Shown here: one piece after another, positions 23,298-31,578 of the stretch
Layout: each line of letters opens with the position of its first letter
Position numbering within the stretch: the first letter of the stretch is position 1
Source of the DNA: JACPPO01 sp965262505
Lineage (GTDB): Bacteria; Acidobacteriota; Vicinamibacteria; Vicinamibacterales; UBA2999
Direction of reading: 5' to 3'
Assembly: GCA_965262505.1 (NCBI GenBank)
Contig: CBDHFM010000021.1
Location: 31,392 to 95,391 of the forward strand
DNA length: 64,000 nucleotides
Notes under the pieces: model-generated
Databases searched by the model: none
What the model was told of the DNA's origin: nothing
Seen by the model: only the letters and a program-made list of their open reading frames with translations
Position numbers and translations under genes: made by a program

Positions 23298-24103
23298 AGA
23301 GCCGATTGCCACGACGGCGGTCGGACCGGGGTTCGATGACGACCGCCGCCAGCCCGCGCCGCCGACACCGCTGTCTCGTCGTGGCCGATGGAGATCGTGC
23401 GGCACGGTGAGACGGTGCGGGGCCGCCATGGACCATCGTGCATGGCCGCGCCCGGCACACCACGGCGGTGGACGCGCGTCTGGCCGAGGCGGACGAGGTC
23501 GACGAGGAGAGCGCCACGACGGAATAGCACGTCGACACGTAGCCACGTGCGGCAGCACCGGCATCATGCGAGGGGCACTGTCGGGAGGCCGCATCGTGCC
23601 GCACCACGATGTAACAGGGACAACGGGACCGAGTTATCCCCAGTGTTCCGGTCGCGGTTTCGCCAGCCGTTGTGTGTAACCCGTTGTCTACCAAGACGCT
23701 ACGACGTTCCCGGCATCCTCCGCGGTGTCGATACCCGGGGTCGGGTGCAAAGCCGGGAGCGACCCCCCCCCGAAATCGGGCCTCGTGCGGCACGGGCGAG
23801 CGTGTCGAGTTACACGCCACCGGTGCCGCGCTGAGGGGGTCGCTCCCGGTCGGCGGAGTCCCTGCATAGCTCGGGATATCGCCGGGAACGAACCGCGACC
23901 ATCAACCCCGCACGCGGCCAGCGGCGCAGGTGTCCGATGAGGCGCACCGGCATGTAGTAACACAAATTTACAGTTGACGGGTAATGAAATGACGCATTAC
24001 GGTGGCCAAGACACGCGGGGACAGACACCGGAAACGCCGAGCGAGTCACACGGGCCGGCACACGGCCATGTCCACACCCCGTCCCAGGAGAAAGGGCGTC
24101 AGC
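23298..24103. promoter_or_regulatory. gene-free region with large hairpin before the transfer operon
   Basis: No gene is recognised in 800 bp. A 15-bp perfect inverted repeat, CCGGGAGCGACCCCC at 23753-23767 and GGGGGTCGCTCCCGG at 23835-23849, encloses a 67-nt loop. The same stem sequence appears in the hairpins at 36990-37054 and 8811-8917. Its place just before the ArdC and secretion genes suggests a transfer-related site or a leader. The promoter for the rightward genes should be between 23850 and 24100. Confidence 0.5.
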
Positions 24104-24319
24104 ATGATACGCACGATCACCGTGGACGGCGAGGAAGCCCTCCACGTGGACACCGCCGAGGAACTGGGTCGCGCCCTCGTGAGCGGCCTGTACGTCGTCG
24201 CGCCCGATGACGTACGAGCCGCGTATGGGCTCACCGACACGGACAATTCCGACACGCAGGACATCGTTGACGGGGCCGATTGGCGCGATGACGCGTGGCG
24301 CGCTGAGGGGGGGACCTGA
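24104..24319 (+). CDS. small acidic protein of unknown function
   Basis: The 71-residue protein (MIRTITVDGEEALHVDTAEE, LGRALVSGLYVVAPDDVRAAYG) starts at an ATG with AGGAG upstream; a longer version from 24068 is possible. It is acidic, especially at the C-terminus, and has no recognised domain. It overlaps the next gene's start by one base, so it belongs to the ArdC-containing operon. Confidence 0.6.
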   Translation: MIRTITVDGEEALHVDTAEELGRALVSGLYVVAPDDVRAAYGLTDTDNSDTQDIVDGADWRDDAWRAEGGT

Positions 24320-24768
24320 TGTCCGGGTGGGCGAGTCGGACGCGAACGCCAGCGTGTCTCATCGCGTGGGCGGCGGGGGCCGAGCCGCCACCGCGGATGC
24401 CTGGAGACCCCCGCGGGCCGGTGAACGCCCGCACCGGGACGCCGTACCGGGGCGGCAATGCCCGCTACTTGCGCGCCACGGCCACCGCGAAGGGCTACAG
24501 CGATCCCCGCTGGGCCACCTACAAGCAGATCAAGGAGTTGGGCGGGCAGGTGCGGCGCGGCGAGCCGAGGACGCATGTGATCTTCTTCCCGGACGCCCAG
24601 GACCGCGAGCCCAGCCAGCCGCTGCGGCTGAAGTGCTACGCCCTGTTTAACGTCCAACAAGCGGACGGTGTGACGCTGGACCCTCCGGTACACCCGATCG
24701 ACACGCCGCGACAGGAGCCGATTTCCATTCCGCCGGGGATTGAGGCCGTTCCGTGGGGAAGGTGGTAG
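24319..24768 (+). pseudogene. truncated ArdC-like protein (N-terminal domain only)
   Basis: Residues of about 40-120 (GTPYRGGNARYL, YSDPRWATYKQIKELGGQVR, CYALFNVQQADGV) correspond to the N-terminal single-strand-DNA-binding domain of ArdC proteins and match the next gene closely. The first 40 residues are unrelated, and the metalloprotease-like domain is absent. It is probably the residue of a tandem duplication of ardC; a function as a small DNA-binding protein cannot be excluded. Confidence 0.65.
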
Positions 24769-24771
24769 CCA

Positions 24772-25860
24772 ATGGCATGGGGTCGTAAACCATCGGCGAC
24801 GCAGAAACCCGCGTGGAGTCAAGACGACTACCACGCCGCGTTTGCCGGCAAGCTCAAAGAACAGATCGCGCAGGGCGTGGCGCCGTGGCAGAAGCCGTGG
24901 AAGCCGGGCGAGCGGCGACTCCCGGAAAACCTCCACACCGGCAAGGCGTACCGGGGCGGGAATTCCGTCTACTTGAGCGTGACCCAAGAGGCGAAGGGCT
25001 ACAGCGATAACCGCTGGGCCACGTACAAGCAAATCAAGGAGCTGGATGGGCAGGTTCGCAAGGGCGAGAAGGCCACACAGGTGCTCTTTTACAAGTTCGA
25101 TGACGACAAGGAGAAGACCCAGGCCAGCGCGCCCGACACGCCGGCCAGCTCGCCCGAGGGCACGGCCGAGAAGGACCAGACGCGCCCGCCGCTGGTGCGC
25201 TGCTACGCCGTGTTCAACGTCGAGCAGGCCGACGGGTTGACGCTGGACCGCCGCGACGACGACCGCGACACGGTGCCCGAGTGGGAAGCCCACCAAACCG
25301 CCGAGCGGGTGATCCAGGAGAGCGGCGTCCGGGTGCACCATGAACGCGGCGATCGCGCCGTCTACAACCTCGCGACTGACACCGTGACGCTCCCCGAGCG
25401 TGAGCAATTCCCGTCGGCGAACGGCTATTACCAAACCGCCTTACACGAACTCGGCCACGCGACCGGCCACCCCTCGCGCATGGACCGCGACACCTTGCAG
25501 GAGGGCGCCGGAAAATTCGGCAGCGAGGTCTACGCCCGCGAAGAACTCCGCGCCGAGATGTCCGCCATGATGACCGGCGAACGTGTCGGCGTCGGCCACG
25601 ACGGGAGCCGTGGCGCGGCGTACGTGGAGGGCTGGCTCAAGGCGCTCGACAAAGACCCGAAGGAGATTTACAAGGCGGCAGCCGACGCGCAGAAAATCTC
25701 CGATTACCTCATGCGTCCCATTCGGGATCGCGAACAGACGACCGAGCAGGAACACCGCGCGGAGATTGAACAATTCTCCCCCGCTCGCAGCCCGCACATC
25801 AGCCACGCGCCGCCGGCCCAGGCCCCGGCGCACGAACGGGAGGCCGGCATCAGCCGCTAA
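24772..25860 (+). CDS. ardC: ArdC-like antirestriction protein
   Basis: The 362-residue protein has an N-terminal ArdC single-strand-DNA-binding domain (about 15-160: WQKPWKPGERRLPENLHTGK, YRGGNSVYL, CYAVFNVEQADGL) and a C-terminal zinc-metalloprotease-like domain with HELGHATGHPSR (about residue 224) and EELRAEMSAMM. Known ArdC proteins coat incoming single strands and protect them from type I restriction during conjugation. It stands at the head of the transfer operon. A paralogue is at 59346. The disordered end is Pro/Ala/His-rich. Confidence 0.9.
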   Translation: MAWGRKPSATQKPAWSQDDYHAAFAGKLKEQIAQGVAPWQKPWKPGERRLPENLHTGKAYRGGNSVYLSVTQEAKGYSDNRWATYKQIKELDGQVRKGEKATQVLFYKFDDDKEKTQASAPDTPASSPEGTAEKDQTRPPLVRCYAVFNVEQADGLTLDRRDDDRDTVPEWEAHQTAERVIQESGVRVHHERGDRAVYNLATDTVTLPEREQFPSANGYYQTALHELGHATGHPSRMDRDTLQEGAGKFGSEVYAREELRAEMSAMMTGERVGVGHDGSRGAAYVEGWLKALDKDPKEIYKAAADAQKISDYLMRPIRDREQTTEQEHRAEIEQFSPARSPHISHAPPAQAPAHEREAGISR

Positions 25861-25970
25861 CATCATGCTGACTGCCCGTCCCTTCGTCGCTCGTCGCGCT
25901 CGCCTCCCACGCATCACCCCCCGACACCGTCCATCGCCCAGCGCCGATCCGCGGGCCGGCGGGGGTCGCC

Positions 25971-27152
25971 ATGTTTGACCGTGCCGATCTGCTCTGGCGA
26001 GAGGACCCGCCGCCGGCCGAGACGCCGGCGCGGGGCCATGCCCAGGCGCGCCAGGTCACGACACGACCAGGCGCGCCCGAGGCCGAGCTCGAGGACCGGC
26101 CCGCGCGCGCCGACGGCCGGACATGGACCCAGGGCCGGGAGTGGACCGACCAGGACCGGGCCGGGAGTGGACGATCCACACCGACCGACCCGCCAGGCCA
26201 CGACTCCCGCACCGACGAGCCGATCGAGAGAGACGCAGACCGCAAGGCCGAGGCGAACCGCGCGTACTTCCGTGCACGCCGCGCCGCCCGTCAGGAGCGG
26301 GCGAAACAGCCGGCCCGCCGCACCGGCCACCGGCAGGAACACGACACGCGCGATCCCGAACCGTCCCGCCGGCCGATGGCCGATCGGAAACGCGATGCCG
26401 TCGCGGACGTGGCGCTGTATCGCGCCGTCTCCTACACCGACCTGTCCGACACACACTTTGACGGCCACCCCTACGCCACGCGCCGCGCCGTGAATCACAT
26501 GATCCGCGTGGGGCTCATCGAAGAACACGCGGTAGAGGGACCGGCGGGCCACACCTTCACGGTGGTGACCGCGACCGAACTCGGCCGGGACGCCGGCCAC
26601 CGTGCGGCCCTCGACGCCGGCCACGTCCCCGAACAACAGACGTGGACCGGCTTGGTCAAACCGGCCGAGCTGTCGCACGACACGGCCGTGTACCGCGCCG
26701 CGCTGGACGAGCGGGCACAGCTTGAGGCCGACGGCGGGCGCGTCACCCGCGTCCGCCTGGACGCCGAACTGAAAGCCTCCGTCGCGGCGGCGACCGAGAA
26801 GGCCCGCGCCGACGGCGGGGACCGCGCGGCCCATGAGGCGAAGCTCACGGCCGCGCACGACCTCGGGTTACACGTCGTCAACCATGACCACGTGATGTAT
26901 CCCGACGCCCAACTCGACATCGAAGATGCGGACGGCGTGAGCGGGCGCGTGAACGTCGAGATTGTGTCCGACCACTATCACGCCGCCGCCATCGTGGCGA
27001 AGGCTGGTGCCGGCTATGCCATGCACGGCAGCAGCCGCAGCGCCGGCCAGAAGATCGCCCGCGCCCTTGGGCGCGCGGCGGCGCGTGAAACCGATAGCGG
27101 CCCTGGCGGCGGCTCGTCCTCCGGCGGGCGTGATGGATCGGTGGAGCTGTAG
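25971..27152 (+). CDS. replication-relaxation-like protein (winged helix plus nuclease-like domain)
   Basis: The 393-residue protein has a long, charged, disordered N-terminus (to about 140), then a winged-helix-like segment (DVALYRAVSYTDLSDTHFDG, ATRRAVNHMIRVGLIEEH), a helical linker, and a C-terminal segment MYPDAQLDIEDADG, VNVEIVSDHY and VAKAGAGYAM. The PD...(V)E(I)...K order resembles the PD-(D/E)xK-like domain of replication-relaxation family proteins of conjugative plasmids. It may process or bind the origin of transfer. Assignment rests on motif resemblance only. Confidence 0.55.
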   Translation: MFDRADLLWREDPPPAETPARGHAQARQVTTRPGAPEAELEDRPARADGRTWTQGREWTDQDRAGSGRSTPTDPPGHDSRTDEPIERDADRKAEANRAYFRARRAARQERAKQPARRTGHRQEHDTRDPEPSRRPMADRKRDAVADVALYRAVSYTDLSDTHFDGHPYATRRAVNHMIRVGLIEEHAVEGPAGHTFTVVTATELGRDAGHRAALDAGHVPEQQTWTGLVKPAELSHDTAVYRAALDERAQLEADGGRVTRVRLDAELKASVAAATEKARADGGDRAAHEAKLTAAHDLGLHVVNHDHVMYPDAQLDIEDADGVSGRVNVEIVSDHYHAAAIVAKAGAGYAMHGSSRSAGQKIARALGRAAARETDSGPGGGSSSGGRDGSVEL

Positions 27153-27155
27153 ACG

Positions 27156-27473
27156 ATGCAACCGATCACCGTCACCGTCGGGCTGACCGTGACCGTCCTG
27201 GCGCTCACCGCCTTGCTGTGCGTACCAGAGTTTGCCTATCTCGCGCCCCATCGGCGCGTCCTCGCGGCGCTCTACTGGCCGCCGCTCACCGCGTACGGCT
27301 CGCTCGCGCTCGTGACGTTCATGGTGGTCCTGTACACCAGCGCCCGCGCGGCCGGCTTGGCCGACCTCGGGCGCAAGGTGGATCTCGTGGAACGGTCGAT
27401 CCGACGCGGGGCCGGCGATCCGGAGCTGGCCGAGCAGATGCAGCACCAGGACCGGGGGGAGTTTCAGGACTGA
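27156..27473 (+). CDS. small two-helix membrane protein of the transfer operon
   Basis: The 105-residue product has two membrane helices (about 8-26, VTVLALTALLCVPEFAYL, and 36-62, ALYWPPLTAYGSLALVTFMV) and a charged C-terminal tail (ADLGRKVDLVERSIRRGAGD). It lies between the relaxation-like gene and the pilin gene. No family is recognised; a role in the secretion channel is inferred from position. Confidence 0.6.
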   Translation: MQPITVTVGLTVTVLALTALLCVPEFAYLAPHRRVLAALYWPPLTAYGSLALVTFMVVLYTSARAAGLADLGRKVDLVERSIRRGAGDPELAEQMQHQDRGEFQD

Positions 27474-27549
27474 CAGGGCCGGCGGGTGCCGGGCTCGAGA
27501 CATGTTCTTGCGCCCTCGCGCACACGCCTTTTGACACAGGAGCACGCAC

Positions 27550-27861
27550 ATGCACCGCAGACCCGTACTCGTCGCACTGTCCGCACTCGTCGGCGTCCTG
27601 CTACTGGACGTGGCCCTCCTGGCCCAGGCCCCGCCCGTCGTGCCCGCTGCCGGCGTGAGCCCGTGGCTCAATGCCGTCAACGTCCTGCAACAAGCCTTTA
27701 CCGGCCCGCTCGCGCGCGGGCTGTCGCTGATTGCCATTGTCATCGGCGGGCTGATGTTCGCCTTCGGGGAAGGCGGCAGCAAGAAGGCGCTCGCCGGGAT
27801 CGTCTTCGGGTTGGGCATGGCGATGGGCGCCGCCAACTTCCTGACGTGGTTGTTTGTGTGA
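27550..27861 (+). CDS. virB2: VirB2/TrbC-like pilin
   Basis: The 103-residue protein has a signal-like N-terminal helix (VALSALVGVLLLDVALLAQA) and two hydrophobic helices (PLARGLSLIAIVIGGLMFAF; ALAGIVFGLGMAMGAANFLT) separated by a short GEGGSKK loop, the structure of TrbC/VirB2 pilins. It opens the virB-type gene run. Its last helix and loop are repeated in the next tiny frame. Confidence 0.9.
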   Translation: MHRRPVLVALSALVGVLLLDVALLAQAPPVVPAAGVSPWLNAVNVLQQAFTGPLARGLSLIAIVIGGLMFAFGEGGSKKALAGIVFGLGMAMGAANFLTWLFV

Positions 27862-27950
27862 GCCGCAGTAAGAAGGCGCGCGCGTGGATCATCCTCGGGT
27901 TGGGTATGGCAATGGGCGCCGCCAATGTCCTGACGTGGCGCTTGACATGA
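27858..27950 (+). CDS. duplicated pilin tail, 30-residue frame
   Basis: The frame (GTG start overlapping the virB2 stop, GTGA) reads VSRSKKARAWIILGLGMAMG then AANVLTWRLT and stops, overlapping the virB3 ATG (ATGA). It repeats the last 28 codons of virB2 (SKKALAGIVFGLGMAMGAAN in the original). The event is a direct duplication of about 88 bp. It could encode a tiny membrane peptide or simply keep ribosomes coupled to virB3. Confidence 0.5.
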   Translation: MSRSKKARAWIILGLGMAMGAANVLTWRLT

Positions 27951-28270
27951 TCGGCGGCGCGCGCGTGTGGCGCGCGTTCCCGGCGCTGTCGGCCCCCCTC
28001 ACCATGATGGGGGTCGAACGGCGCTGGTTCCTCTTGTCGGCGACGCTCGGCATGGCGATGTGGAACGCGATCAATTCGACCGTCATCGGCGCCGGCGCGT
28101 TCGCTGTCCTGTACGGCGCGGGCTGGTGGGCCTGGCGCACGGACCCGCACATGCTCAGCCTCTTACGGGAGTCGGTCCGCTTCAAGACCCGGTACGACCC
28201 GGCGAAGTGGACCGACCACCCGTGGTACGTCCTCATCACCGACGCGCGGACACCGCCCCGCTCATCATGA
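27947..28270 (+). CDS. virB3: VirB3/TrbD-like inner-membrane protein
   Basis: The 107-residue protein (PALSAPLTMMGVERRWFLLS, ATLGMAMWNAINSTVIGAGA, FAVLYGAGWWAWRTDPHML) has the VirB3/TrbD pattern: a short N-terminus with P(L)(T)xxGVxRR, two membrane helices and a WxxxxDP(H/R) motif. It overlaps virB4 by four bases. Confidence 0.9.
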   Translation: MIGGARVWRAFPALSAPLTMMGVERRWFLLSATLGMAMWNAINSTVIGAGAFAVLYGAGWWAWRTDPHMLSLLRESVRFKTRYDPAKWTDHPWYVLITDARTPPRSS

Positions 28271-30699
28271 CCACCACGGACCACGACCTCATCGACCACC
28301 ACGCGGCCGGCTCCCTCGCCGAGGAGCTGCCGTACTGGGGCTGGCTCGCCGACGACCGCACGTGTCTCACGCGGCGCGGCGAGCTGCTGACCCTGGCCCG
28401 GCTGTCGCCGACCGTCGTGGACGGGCACACCCCCGCGCAACTCGACAGCGTGCTGCACCGGTGGCAACGGATGTTATCCGGCGTCGATCCCCACGCCCGG
28501 ATCTATTTCTATCTGCTCCGCCGGCCCGCCACGTTCCCCCCGGCGGACGGCGAGCTGTCGGCGATCGCCGCCCTCGGGCAGCGGAAGCGGCGCGCGTTCC
28601 TCGAAACGCGCATCCAACAGATCCACACGTACCTGGCGTGGTGTTATGACCCGCACCTGTCGGCGGCGGCCCGTGGCCGCCACCTGCAGCCGTGGTGGAA
28701 GGGCTACGTCCAAACGTGGCTCACGCGGCAGAAGCACCCGAACGAAGCGCTGTACTTCCGCGAGCAGATCGAGGTCGAGGCGGCGCGCTTTCGGCAGATG
28801 GTCGATGCCAGCCGGACGCTCGTCGCGGACCTCACGCCCTTGGACATCCTCACGGCGCACGACGGCTCGCGCGTCCTGGCCGAGCTGGTGAATAAACCCG
28901 GCCGGCCCGCGTGGGAGGGCGCGACCGGCAGCGGCTTGAATTGGCGGCTCGCCTATAGCGAGCTGGAAGCCGAGCGGCGTCACCTCCGCCTCGACGGCGA
29001 GCCCGTGATTCTGTACTCGCTCCTGTCCCCGCCCGGCCGCGTGACCGCCAACCTGCTGCATGACCTCTACCGCCTGGACAGCGTGATGACCGTCTCCGTC
29101 GAATGGCGACCGTGGGCGCTCGATGCGGCGCGCCGCAAGATACGCGGCGCACAGCGCCATTACTTTTCCAAGCGGTACTCGCTGATGGCGCACATGCAGG
29201 ACACCGAAGGCACGGCGTCGGCGATGGTCGATAGCGCGGCCGAGGTGGAATCCGGCCGCTTGGGCGATGCCCTGGTCGAACTCGAAACCGAAGGCGTGGC
29301 CTATGGCGACCTCGCGCTCACCATCGCCTTGCACGGCAATCTTGAGCAAACGGAACGGCTGGACGGCGATCTCCTTCGTATCTTTGCGGCGCACGACGCC
29401 AAGGCGATCCGCGAGGGCTACGGCCAGCTCCCCGCGTGGTTTTGCCGACTACCGGCCCAACCCCGCCAGCGGCAAGTCCGATCCGTGTTTGTGTCGGCGG
29501 GCGTGGCGGCGTGCCTGGCGCCGATCTACGGCCCGCCGAGCGGTGAACCGCGCAGCCGGCACCTGGACCGCGCGGCGCTCGCCATTCTCGAAACGCAATG
29601 GCACACGCCGTTTTACTACGACCTGTTTCACGGCGACGTCGGCCACACGCTCGTGCTCGGGGCAACCGGCGCGGGGAAATCGTTCACGCTCAATTTTTTG
29701 CTCGTGCAAGCCCTGCAGTACAACCCGCGCGTCCTCATCCTGGACCTCGGGGGCTCGTATCGCTGGCTCACGCGGTTCCTCGGCGGCGGCTATATGGAGC
29801 TGTCGCCCGACGACGCGGACGGGCACGGCGGGTTTCGACTCCGACCCTTTGCCTTGCCGGCGTCCGAGCGGACGCTCCAATTTCTCACCGGCTGGATTAC
29901 GCGGTTGCTCCGCATCGGCGGCTGGACTGTGACGGGCTCCGACCCGTCCGAAATCCGGGCGCGCATCGAAGACCTGTACCACTTTCCCCCGGCGCGGCGC
30001 ACCATGACCGTCCTCGTGCACTCGCTCCCGTCCGCGATGTGGCCGGCGATGGGGCGCTGGTACGGCGAGGGGGCGTGGGGGACGTACTTCGACAACCCGG
30101 CGGACGGGGACGATCTGGACTTGGCCGACTGGCACGTGATCGACCTTGCGGGCGCCGCCGAGCATGAGGACTTGTGCGAGGCGGCGCTCTTTTACTTGTT
30201 GGAACGTCTCCGGCTCGCCTTGGACCGGCCCGACGAAACCGCGCGGGTGAAACTGATGGTGGTCGATGAAGCCTGGCGCTACCTGCGCGACCCGGCCGTC
30301 CTCGCCTATCTGGCGGAGGCCGCGAAAACGTGGCGGAAGAAAAACGCCGCGCTCATCATGGCGACCCAAAGCGCCGTGGACGTGACCGGCACGATTGGGG
30401 CCGAGGCCTTGCTCGAATCCATGCCGACGAAATTGTTTCTCGCCAACCCCGAGCTGCCCGCGAAGGCCGCTGAAATCTTCCGACTCAATGACGCGGAAGT
30501 CGCGACCATCCGGGGGCTTGTCTCCAAGCAAGAGCTGTATCTCCGTCGTCCGAATCAGGCGGCGACGCTCCGCCTCGAAGTCGATCCCGAATCGTACTGG
30601 CTGTACACGTCCTCGGCGCGCGACAGTGCGCGCCGTGCCGCGGCAGTCGAACAGCACGGCCTCGAGGGGGCGCTCGCCCACCTTGCCGGCGTGCGCTGA
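28267..30699 (+). CDS. virB4: VirB4/TrbE-like secretion ATPase
   Basis: The 810-residue ATPase has the VirB4 N-terminal region, Walker A GATGAGKSFTLNF (about residue 463) and Walker B VKLMVVDEAWRYL (about residue 660), followed by SKQELYLRRPNQ near the end. It powers pilus assembly and substrate transfer at the inner membrane. It starts at ATG 28267 overlapping the virB3 stop. The length and domains are complete. Confidence 0.95.
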   Translation: MTTTDHDLIDHHAAGSLAEELPYWGWLADDRTCLTRRGELLTLARLSPTVVDGHTPAQLDSVLHRWQRMLSGVDPHARIYFYLLRRPATFPPADGELSAIAALGQRKRRAFLETRIQQIHTYLAWCYDPHLSAAARGRHLQPWWKGYVQTWLTRQKHPNEALYFREQIEVEAARFRQMVDASRTLVADLTPLDILTAHDGSRVLAELVNKPGRPAWEGATGSGLNWRLAYSELEAERRHLRLDGEPVILYSLLSPPGRVTANLLHDLYRLDSVMTVSVEWRPWALDAARRKIRGAQRHYFSKRYSLMAHMQDTEGTASAMVDSAAEVESGRLGDALVELETEGVAYGDLALTIALHGNLEQTERLDGDLLRIFAAHDAKAIREGYGQLPAWFCRLPAQPRQRQVRSVFVSAGVAACLAPIYGPPSGEPRSRHLDRAALAILETQWHTPFYYDLFHGDVGHTLVLGATGAGKSFTLNFLLVQALQYNPRVLILDLGGSYRWLTRFLGGGYMELSPDDADGHGGFRLRPFALPASERTLQFLTGWITRLLRIGGWTVTGSDPSEIRARIEDLYHFPPARRTMTVLVHSLPSAMWPAMGRWYGEGAWGTYFDNPADGDDLDLADWHVIDLAGAAEHEDLCEAALFYLLERLRLALDRPDETARVKLMVVDEAWRYLRDPAVLAYLAEAAKTWRKKNAALIMATQSAVDVTGTIGAEALLESMPTKLFLANPELPAKAAEIFRLNDAEVATIRGLVSKQELYLRRPNQAATLRLEVDPESYWLYTSSARDSARRAAAVEQHGLEGALAHLAGVR

Positions 30700-30715
30700 C
30701 AAGGAGAGGACCATC

Positions 30716-31573
30716 ATGCCCGTTTCCCGTTGTTGCCTCGCGGCGCTCGTCTCGCTCGCCCTGGCCGCCCCCGTCGCCCGGGCGCAGACCCCGGACGCCC
30801 CCGCCGCCACGCCCGGCGGCGCGGCCGTCTTACACGTCGAGGACGTGCCCGATCAGATCATTGACGTCAATACCCGCGTCCGTCACACGACGGTGATCCA
30901 GCTCCCGACCAGCGAGACCATCCTCGATTTCATCGTCGGCGATTCTGAATACTGGCACCTGACGGGCGCGGCGAATCTCGCCTTTCTGAAACCCATCGGA
31001 GAAGGCGTCACCACCAACGTCGCGCTCGTGTGCGAGAGCGGCCGGATCTATGCGTTTCTGGTCACCGAACGGAACGCGCCCCCGCACCTGATGGTGCGCG
31101 TCGGCGCGGCCGACGACACGTCGGCCGCTGGCCACGTCCCCGCCTTTGTCGCACGCTCGCAGGTGGCCGAGTATCAACGCATGGCCGAGCAGAGCCGCGC
31201 GGCCGTGCAGCTCGCGCAGCAACAGGCCGAGGAAGCCATCACCGCCACGCGCCAACACGCCACCGCCCAGGTCGATCAGTTCCGGCAGACCTACCCGACA
31301 CAACTCCAGTTCCCGTACGAGCTGGACGACAAGGCGCTCCGCTGGCCGTTTCTCGTACAGGGCATGTGGCATGACGGCCAGTTTACGTACGTCCGGTCGA
31401 CCGCCCAGGAAACGCCCGCGCTCTACGAGAACAAAGAAGGGCAACCCTCACTGATCCCGTACGACCTCCAGGACGACGGCCTGTTTATTGTGCGCCGGCT
31501 CGTCGGTCCTGGCTGGCTCCAGATCGGCCGCGACCGCGCCGGCTGGAAAGTCGACGTCACAGAGTTGGAATAA
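30716..31573 (+). CDS. virB9: VirB9/TrbG-like outer-membrane channel protein
   Basis: The 285-residue protein has a signal peptide (CLAALVSLALAAPVARA), an N-terminal beta domain (VLHVEDVPDQIIDVNTRVRH; TNVALVCESGRIYAFLV), an Ala/Gln-rich helical linker, and the C-terminal CagX/VirB9 domain (LQFPYELDDKALRWPFLVQG, MWHDGQFTYVRS, DDGLFIVRRLVG). An AGGAGAGG ribosome-binding site precedes the ATG. It would form the core complex with VirB10. Confidence 0.9.
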   Translation: MPVSRCCLAALVSLALAAPVARAQTPDAPAATPGGAAVLHVEDVPDQIIDVNTRVRHTTVIQLPTSETILDFIVGDSEYWHLTGAANLAFLKPIGEGVTTNVALVCESGRIYAFLVTERNAPPHLMVRVGAADDTSAAGHVPAFVARSQVAEYQRMAEQSRAAVQLAQQQAEEAITATRQHATAQVDQFRQTYPTQLQFPYELDDKALRWPFLVQGMWHDGQFTYVRSTAQETPALYENKEGQPSLIPYDLQDDGLFIVRRLVGPGWLQIGRDRAGWKVDVTELE

Positions 31574-31578
31574 CCCGT

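Noticed and set aside
22149..23594. A 481-codon minus-strand frame opposite integrase 2.
   Set aside because: Shadow of the integrase; composition is low-complexity Arg/Pro/His.
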